A DNA stretch of 18,487 nt from Oceanospirillaceae bacterium UBA1126 (GTDB lineage Bacteria; Pseudomonadota; Gammaproteobacteria; Pseudomonadales; Balneatricaceae), in contig DCAT01000106.1 in the NCBI GenBank assembly GCA_002312935.1, positions 2,903 through 21,389 of the forward strand, written 5' to 3'. The notes beneath the pieces are model-generated. The model was not told the origin of the DNA and ran no database searches. It was given only the letters and a program-made list of their open reading frames with translations. The translations under genes and the position numbers were made by a program. This document shows, piece by piece, positions 14,476 to 18,487 of this stretch; within the stretch, counting starts at the first letter, position 1; each line of letters begins with the position of its first letter.

Positions 14476-14746
14476 GGTTGCAACTCCAGTTTTAAGATCA
14501 TGTTCGCAACAAGTTGCTCAGCAATGTGTTGGGAGGTTAAGAGGCTAGTGCCCACTTCAATATTAGGGTTCTTTTGTGCATCATAAGGGTTATTGAGACC
14601 AGTGAATTTAAAGGATTTACCGTGTCTGGACTTTTTATATAAACCTTTTGGGTCACAGTGCTTAGTTGTATCTAATGGTGTGGTAACAAAAATTTCTAAA
14701 ACATCGTTATCTTCAAACGAGCTTTTACAGCGTTGCGTTCGGTTCT
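14472..14746 (-). pseudogene. cysC: cysC relic: C-terminal half of APS kinase, frameshifted
   Basis: APS kinase phosphorylates adenylylsulfate to PAPS. The minus strand here encodes its C-terminal half, ending in a TGA that overlaps the cysQ ATG. Readable residues include LEIFVTTPLD, the hallmark DPKGLYKKSRHG, FKFTGLNNPYDAQKNP and the end LVANMILKLELQP; compare the E. coli pattern EVFVDTPL...DPKGLYKKARAG...FTGIDSVYEAP. From 14744 inward the frame is open for 90 codons but has no ATG, GTG or TTG near its start, and a TAG lies directly upstream (14745-14747). Further family-like residues, RTERNAVKAR, continue in another frame, so one base appears lost at a T-run (14715-14717). The P-loop half (GLSGSGKS) is missing altogether. 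Beyond about 14750 similarity stops and kynU begins. The gene cannot make active kinase. Confidence 0.85.
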
Positions 14747-14834
14747 ACAACCAAGATTATAATACTCTTTTTTATTTATATTCTATGCATGTCAAGACGC
14801 ACTTTAGCTGATTCAATACGATTGAATAAAAAGG
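14747..14834. other. AT-rich junction between cysC relic and kynU
   Basis: Together with the cysC relic this makes up the 359-bp stretch between cysQ and kynU that has no intact gene. It contains ATTCAAT-ACG-ATTGAAT (14811-14827), a perfect 7-bp inverted repeat followed on the plus strand by AAAAA and so preceded, not followed, by U residues on the kynU strand. It does not look like a standard terminator. No transposase remnant or target-site duplication is obvious. This is the likely breakpoint where the N-terminal half of cysC was lost. Confidence 0.5.
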
Positions 14835-16070
14835 TTAGGTAACAGCTTGTTGTTGCAAAAACTGGGGCTGGTTCCAAGTCTCATTTGACATGATATCCAC
14901 CAAGGCATCCACTGTGTCCCAGAGGTCTACATACCTTAAGTAAAGTGGAGTAAAGCCAAAGCGAAGATTATCTGGTGCTCTGAAGTCACCCACAATATTA
15001 CGTGCTATTAACGCTTGGATAATAGCGTAGCCTTGAAGGTGAGTTAATGACACCTGGCTGCCACGGTGTTCATCGTTTGTAGGAGATCCTATTATAAACC
15101 ATGGGCAGCGTTGTTGGATTAACTCAATAAACAGCTTGCCCATATGCATAGACTTGCGCCGCACTGCCTGCATATCCACCTCCAGCATCAGGTTTAAAGA
15201 CACTTCAAGTGCGGCATTGGCTAATACAGCTGGTGTACCACACATAGCTTGTTGAATGCCTGCTGCACCTTCGTAGTCATCTTCAAAATCAAACGGCTTG
15301 GCGTGGCCTATCCAACCAGTCAGAGGCTGTTCAAATTCTGCTAAATGGCGTTTAGCCACATAAACAAAAGCTGGCGAACCTGGCCCGCCATTGAGGTATT
15401 TGTAGGTGCAGCCTACTGCGAGGTCGGCATTAACATGATCTAAGCAGATAGGCATGGCACCTACTGAGTGAGATAGGTCCCACATCATTAAAGCGCCACT
15501 TTCTTGGGCTAGCTCGGTAACACTGGCCATATTCCACATAGCACCTGTCTTAAAATGTACATGGGTCAATAACACTAACGCAGTGTCGTCATCAATGGCA
15601 TTTAGTACTTGGTTTCGAGGTAGGGCAACAACTTGAACCTGGTCACCTAATAACTTAGCTAAACCCTGCAACAAATAGAGGTCTGTAGCAAAATTGCCAG
15701 TTTCAGTAATAAGCTTACTGCGACCGGGGCGCATTTTAACGGCGGCGGCGGCTAACTTAAAAATATTCACCGAAGTAGTGTCACATACCAACACTTGTCC
15801 CATTTCTGCACCGACTAAACGGCCAATTTTATCGCCCAGTTCTGTGGGCTTTTGCATCCACTGATGACAGTTCCAGCTGCGGATTAAATCAACACCCCAT
15901 TGCTGCTGTATCACCTCACTAACATGGCTTGCAGTGGCTTTAGGCAATACACCAAGGGAATTGCCGTCCAGATAAATAAGGCCATCCTGTAGGCTAAACT
16001 CACTTCTCATAAATGCTAGTGAATCATTTAGATCTAATATTTCAAAGGTTTCTCGGTTTAATGAGGTCAT
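14835..16070 (-). CDS. kynU: Kynureninase KynU
   Basis: PLP enzyme that cleaves kynurenine to anthranilate and alanine. From the ATG at 16070 the protein has 411 residues, close to pseudomonad kynureninases. Family motifs run throughout: IYLDGNSLGVLP, SWNCHQWM, CDTTSVNIFKL, LLTHVHFKTGAMW, MMWDLSHSVGAMP and CTYKYLNGGPGSPAF. The PLP lysine in TYKYLNGG is K224. The end shows DNLRFGFTPLYLRYVDLWDTV. An upstream in-frame ATG at 16097 would add nine residues (MSTTKKSSS) but has no visible ribosome site; AAAGAG before 16070 is better. It lies 83 bases downstream of kynA (56 if the upper start is used) and is probably cotranscribed. No terminator is clear after it. Anthranilate could feed tryptophan synthesis or be degraded elsewhere. 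Confidence 0.95.
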   Translation of the reverse strand: MTSLNRETFEILDLNDSLAFMRSEFSLQDGLIYLDGNSLGVLPKATASHVSEVIQQQWGVDLIRSWNCHQWMQKPTELGDKIGRLVGAEMGQVLVCDTTSVNIFKLAAAAVKMRPGRSKLITETGNFATDLYLLQGLAKLLGDQVQVVALPRNQVLNAIDDDTALVLLTHVHFKTGAMWNMASVTELAQESGALMMWDLSHSVGAMPICLDHVNADLAVGCTYKYLNGGPGSPAFVYVAKRHLAEFEQPLTGWIGHAKPFDFEDDYEGAAGIQQAMCGTPAVLANAALEVSLNLMLEVDMQAVRRKSMHMGKLFIELIQQRCPWFIIGSPTNDEHRGSQVSLTHLQGYAIIQALIARNIVGDFRAPDNLRFGFTPLYLRYVDLWDTVDALVDIMSNETWNQPQFLQQQAVT

Positions 16071-16153
16071 ACTGCTGCTCTTTTTAGTGGTCGACATTTA
16101 TCAGTTTTGAGTTGGCAAGTTAATAGGTACTAACCAACGTAATGGTATGTGAT

Positions 16154-17005
16154 TTAAAGACTTGTACGAACAGACCAAAGCTCTGGGAAAAATTCTAAAG
16201 ACAGGGCTTTTTTAAGATAGCCTACCCCAGATGTCCCACCAGTGCCGTGTTTGTGGCCAATAATACGTTCTACAGTTTTTACATGGTTAAAACGCCACTG
16301 TTGAAAGTGATATTCTAAGTCTACTAATTTCTCGGCTAATTCGTATAAATCCCAATAAGTTTCTGTGTCTTCATAGACCTTTTGCCACGCAGCTTCAACC
16401 TGCTTATTAGGCGTGTAAGGTTGTTTCCAGTCTCTTTCAATTTGGCCTACTGGAATATCAAAACCCCGTTTTTTAAGTAGCTGAAGACAAACATCGTACA
16501 AGCTAGGTGAATTGAGAACGGCATTCAAATGTTGGTAGTTTTTAGGGTGATTTTTATGAGCTTCAATTAATGCGACGTTTTTATTGCCCAATAAAAACTC
16601 TAGCTCGCGGTACTGAAACGACTGGAAGCCTGAACTTTGTCCCAGGCTGTCTCTAAAGCTAGCGTAATCTGCTGGGGTCATGGTGACTAAAACTTCCCAT
16701 GCATTAACCATCTGCTGTTGTATGCGAGCAACGCGAGTAAGCATCTTAAAAGCAGGCCGTAAGGTGTCTTGAGCAATCAACTGGGATGCGCCGTGGGCTT
16801 CATGCAGGCAGAGCTTCATCCATAGCTCTGAGGCTTGGTGGATAACGATAAATAACATTTCGTCATGGGCGTCACTAAGAGGGTTCTGTTGCTCTAAAAG
16901 ACTTTCTAAACCGAGGTATTGGCCGTAACTAATGTCTTGCTGCCAGTGAATGTTTTCATCGCTGACGTCGATGGCACCAGAGGCGTATGGGCACTTGTAG
17001 GTCAT
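16154..17005 (-). CDS. kynA: Tryptophan 2,3-dioxygenase KynA
   Basis: Haem enzyme that opens the indole ring of tryptophan to N-formylkynurenine, the first step of the kynurenine pathway. The 283-residue length is typical of bacterial forms. The active-site residues can be aligned with the Xanthomonas enzyme. Distal H56 lies in FIVIHQASELWMK, YREL in FQSFQYRELEF contributes to carboxylate binding, and the proximal haem ligand H241 is in RFNHVKTVERIIG. The substrate loop GTGGTSGVGYL follows, then FFPELWSVRT at the end. The ATG at 17005 has GGA about 7 bases upstream. It is first in the minus-strand kynA-kynU unit and divergent from a LysR-type regulator, which probably controls it. The second-step enzyme, kynurenine formamidase (kynB), is not present beside it. 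Confidence 0.96.
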   Translation of the reverse strand: MTYKCPYASGAIDVSDENIHWQQDISYGQYLGLESLLEQQNPLSDAHDEMLFIVIHQASELWMKLCLHEAHGASQLIAQDTLRPAFKMLTRVARIQQQMVNAWEVLVTMTPADYASFRDSLGQSSGFQSFQYRELEFLLGNKNVALIEAHKNHPKNYQHLNAVLNSPSLYDVCLQLLKKRGFDIPVGQIERDWKQPYTPNKQVEAAWQKVYEDTETYWDLYELAEKLVDLEYHFQQWRFNHVKTVERIIGHKHGTGGTSGVGYLKKALSLEFFPELWSVRTSL

Positions 17006-17062
17006 GGTTGTTCCGTGTGGGCGTTTTTTATAGTGTAGGGTGTATATTTTTTGAAGTAAATG

Positions 17063-17086
17063 TCATAATTTGAGTATTAAGTATGA
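17063..17086. promoter_or_regulatory. Imperfect dyad in the kynA/lysR divergent gap, possible LysR-type operator
   Basis: TCATA (17063-17067) and TATGA (17082-17086) form an inverted repeat with 14 bases between, and inner T-T/A-A matches extend it. It lies in the 107-bp gap between kynA (start 17005) and the regulator (start 17113) and contains a T-N11-A pattern, the loose signature of LysR-type binding sites. In this AT-rich gap the match is suggestive only. Promoters for both genes must lie here, but I cannot place them securely. Confidence 0.3.
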
Positions 17087-17112
17087 ATTAAATGCATACA
17101 TTGGATAGGTTA

Positions 17113-18018
17113 ATGGCAATTAAATTAAGTGTTAGGCAGTTACAAATGATTCGGGCTTTAGAGATAGCTGGCAGTGTGTCAGGTGCTGCAGTGGCCTTGC
17201 AGGTAAGCCAGTCGGCATTGAGCCACCGCATACGCGAAGCTGAACGCTTGTTAAATACCGCGTTATACACTAGGCAAAATAAAAAGCTAGTCGCGACGCC
17301 GGCAGGCCTAAGAGTGCAATTTGCTGCACGCAGGGTTCTATCGGAGTTAGAGAGGGCAGAGCAAGATGTAGCACAGATGAGTGGCGGAGTAACAACCACT
17401 GTGCGCTTGGGTTTGGAGGCGTATGCACCCCACCACTGGTTGCCTGAGTTGTATCAACAGCTAGCGATTGATTGCCCACACATTGGTCTAGAAATTGCGG
17501 CTGATGTGGGTTTGAACCCTGAGTCAGCATTACGCCAACAAGCCATTGATATTGCAGTAGTTTCTGGGGTTTCACCAGCAAGTGATTTTAACTGCATTCA
17601 TTTGGGTGAAGACCCACTGTTGGCATTAATGGCCAGTAATCATCCGTTGGCGTGTCACGCTCGATTACTACCGCAGATGTTTGCCGATTTTCCTTACGTG
17701 GCTTATCACACAAACCCAGAACAAGGGCGAGAGTATGATCTGGTGTTTCGGCGTCACCATGTGCTGCCCAGCAATGTAATCAGTGCTGGAGTTACTGAAG
17801 CAGTATTAAACATTGTGAGTGACAGCCAAGGTATTACTATTCTTCCTGCTTGGACTGCTTTGTCGCAAGGGCCAAAATATGGGTTAGTGACTCGTCCGAT
17901 AGGTGATGGTGAACTAACAACCCAGTGGTACCTTGCTGGGTTGCACCAAGTGGCAAATAGAGAAGCTATTCTAGAGGTCATGCAGATGATACAAAATATA
18001 ACCAACTTTGGTGACTAA
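17113..18018 (+). CDS. LysR-type transcriptional regulator, MetR-like, next to kyn genes
   Basis: DNA-binding regulator of 301 residues from the preferred ATG at 17113, which has GGATAGG just upstream; an ATG at 17092 would add seven residues. The winged helix-turn-helix is at the N-terminus (LQMIRALEIAGSVSGAAVAL, VSQSALSHRIREAERLL) with the typical ATPAGLRV end. The effector domain follows from about residue 85, with VRLGLEAYAPHHWLPEL, DIAVVSG and GITILPAW. The style is closest to MetR, for example the HHWLPEL and LALMASNHPLA segments. The divergent arrangement with kynA suggests it senses tryptophan, kynurenine or a product and controls the kyn genes. In Pseudomonas the kyn operon is instead controlled by an Lrp/AsnC-type KynR. 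That the neighbour is its target is inference; a MetR-like role in methionine metabolism is the alternative. Confidence 0.85.
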   Translation: MAIKLSVRQLQMIRALEIAGSVSGAAVALQVSQSALSHRIREAERLLNTALYTRQNKKLVATPAGLRVQFAARRVLSELERAEQDVAQMSGGVTTTVRLGLEAYAPHHWLPELYQQLAIDCPHIGLEIAADVGLNPESALRQQAIDIAVVSGVSPASDFNCIHLGEDPLLALMASNHPLACHARLLPQMFADFPYVAYHTNPEQGREYDLVFRRHHVLPSNVISAGVTEAVLNIVSDSQGITILPAWTALSQGPKYGLVTRPIGDGELTTQWYLAGLHQVANREAILEVMQMIQNITNFGD

Positions 18019-18082
18019 TAGCTGCACCTCGTAAATAATTTAGGTAAAATACGCGTTCGATTTATCTGAGAAAACACTCTAT

Positions 18083-18487
18083 ATGTCTGCTTTTCATAAC
18101 GTACTTGCCACTAATGACGACTTGCCCATTACTACTGATTTACCTGTTCACAGTGGTAAAGTGCGCAGTGTTTATTGGTTGAACAACAAGCAAAGTAAGC
18201 GTTTAATTGCTGCCAAAGGTTACAATGTTGCTGCTGATTCACCTTTGGCAGTAATGGTTATTAGTGATCGAATTTCTGCCTTCGACTGTATATGGCACGG
18301 TGAAGGGGGATTGCAAGGTGTCCCAGGTAAAGGGGCCGCACTCAATGCTGTCGCTAACCATTGGTTTGCCCGCTTCCGTGAGGCTGGCCTGGCAGACAGT
18401 CATATTGTTGATACTCCGCACCCGTTAGTATGGATTGTACAAAAAGCTAAACCGGTAATGGTAGAAGCTATAGCACGCCAATATATC
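18083..18487 (+). CDS. purC: SAICAR synthetase PurC, 3' partial
   Basis: Purine-biosynthesis enzyme joining CAIR and aspartate. The frame runs from the ATG at 18083 to the window end without a stop, 135 residues visible. Early motifs identify it: HSGKVRSVYWL, the ATP-binding start, then VISDRISAFDCIW, LQGVPGKGAALNAVANHWF and the VDTPHPLVW segment. It is the longer type of PurC, about 360 residues, rather than the 237-residue E. coli type; the SDRISAFD signature is shared. The ribosome site is weak (CTGAGAAAA). A TAAAAT about 40 bases upstream may be part of a promoter. purC normally lies next to bamC; here 10.7 kb of other genes separate them. Confidence 0.92.
   Translation, partial: MSAFHNVLATNDDLPITTDLPVHSGKVRSVYWLNNKQSKRLIAAKGYNVAADSPLAVMVISDRISAFDCIWHGEGGLQGVPGKGAALNAVANHWFARFREAGLADSHIVDTPHPLVWIVQKAKPVMVEAIARQYI

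Noticed and set aside
14593..14811. Plus-strand 72-codon open frame as a small gene
   Set aside because: It is antisense to the cysC relic, has no convincing ribosome site, and the minus-strand reading gives clear APS kinase residues.
14811..14827. Terminator for kynU
   Set aside because: Perfect AT-rich stem, but on the kynU strand the U residues come before the stem and not after it.
7332..18082. Recent genomic island or defence system
   Set aside because: No integrase, transposase, tRNA attachment site, direct repeats or toxin/nuclease genes; all intact genes are metabolic or regulatory with similar composition.

Overview
This window looks like chromosomal DNA of a moderately AT-rich gammaproteobacterium. 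A marine group related to Oceanospirillales, Cellvibrionales or Pseudomonadales is my guess; it rests on gene order and protein style, not on a marker gene. All identifications come from reading translations and motifs by eye; no database was searched. I see no rRNA, tRNA, CRISPR array, phage gene, transposase or known defence system.

Layout. (1) 2-2596, plus strand: the end of the Tol-Pal cluster, with pal (5' end outside the window) and cpoB, followed by nadA. A row of hairpins and a good intrinsic terminator lie between pal and cpoB. (2) 2589-7331: bepA (minus) divergent from a tusA-like gene plus perM (plus), then bcp (minus) divergent from bamC (plus). This is the neighbourhood nadA-bepA-tusA-perM-bcp-(dapA)-bamC-purC known from Pseudomonas, but bcp is inverted and dapA and gcvR are not there. 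(3) 7358-18018: about 10.7 kb of mostly metabolic genes separating bamC from purC, which are normally close neighbours. It holds a D-2-hydroxyacid dehydrogenase, a 477-bp non-coding gap with a long imperfect palindrome, a PCu(A)C copper chaperone, 5-formyl-THF cyclo-ligase, a beta-carbonic anhydrase, a two-gene minus-strand unit (enolase-superfamily sugar-acid dehydratase-like protein plus GMC oxidoreductase), cysQ coupled to a decayed cysC, and a tryptophan catabolic pair kynA-kynU divergent from a LysR-type regulator. (4) 18083 to the end: the start of purC.

How the genes work together. The left half serves the cell envelope (Pal, CpoB, BepA, BamC) and basic metabolism (NadA, Bcp). KynA and KynU take tryptophan towards anthranilate plus alanine, but the formamidase between them is not encoded here. 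The dehydratase-like and GMC genes look like a small catabolic operon with a perfect palindrome just upstream. CysQ removes 3'-phosphoadenosine 5'-phosphate, and just upstream of it is the C-terminal half of an APS kinase gene, truncated and frameshifted.

Nothing here is a clearly new multi-gene system. The most unusual items are the cysC relic, the 88-bp palindrome in the 8.3-8.8 kb gap, the dehydratase-like enzyme whose first metal-ligand position is glycine, and the rebuilt bamC-purC interval.
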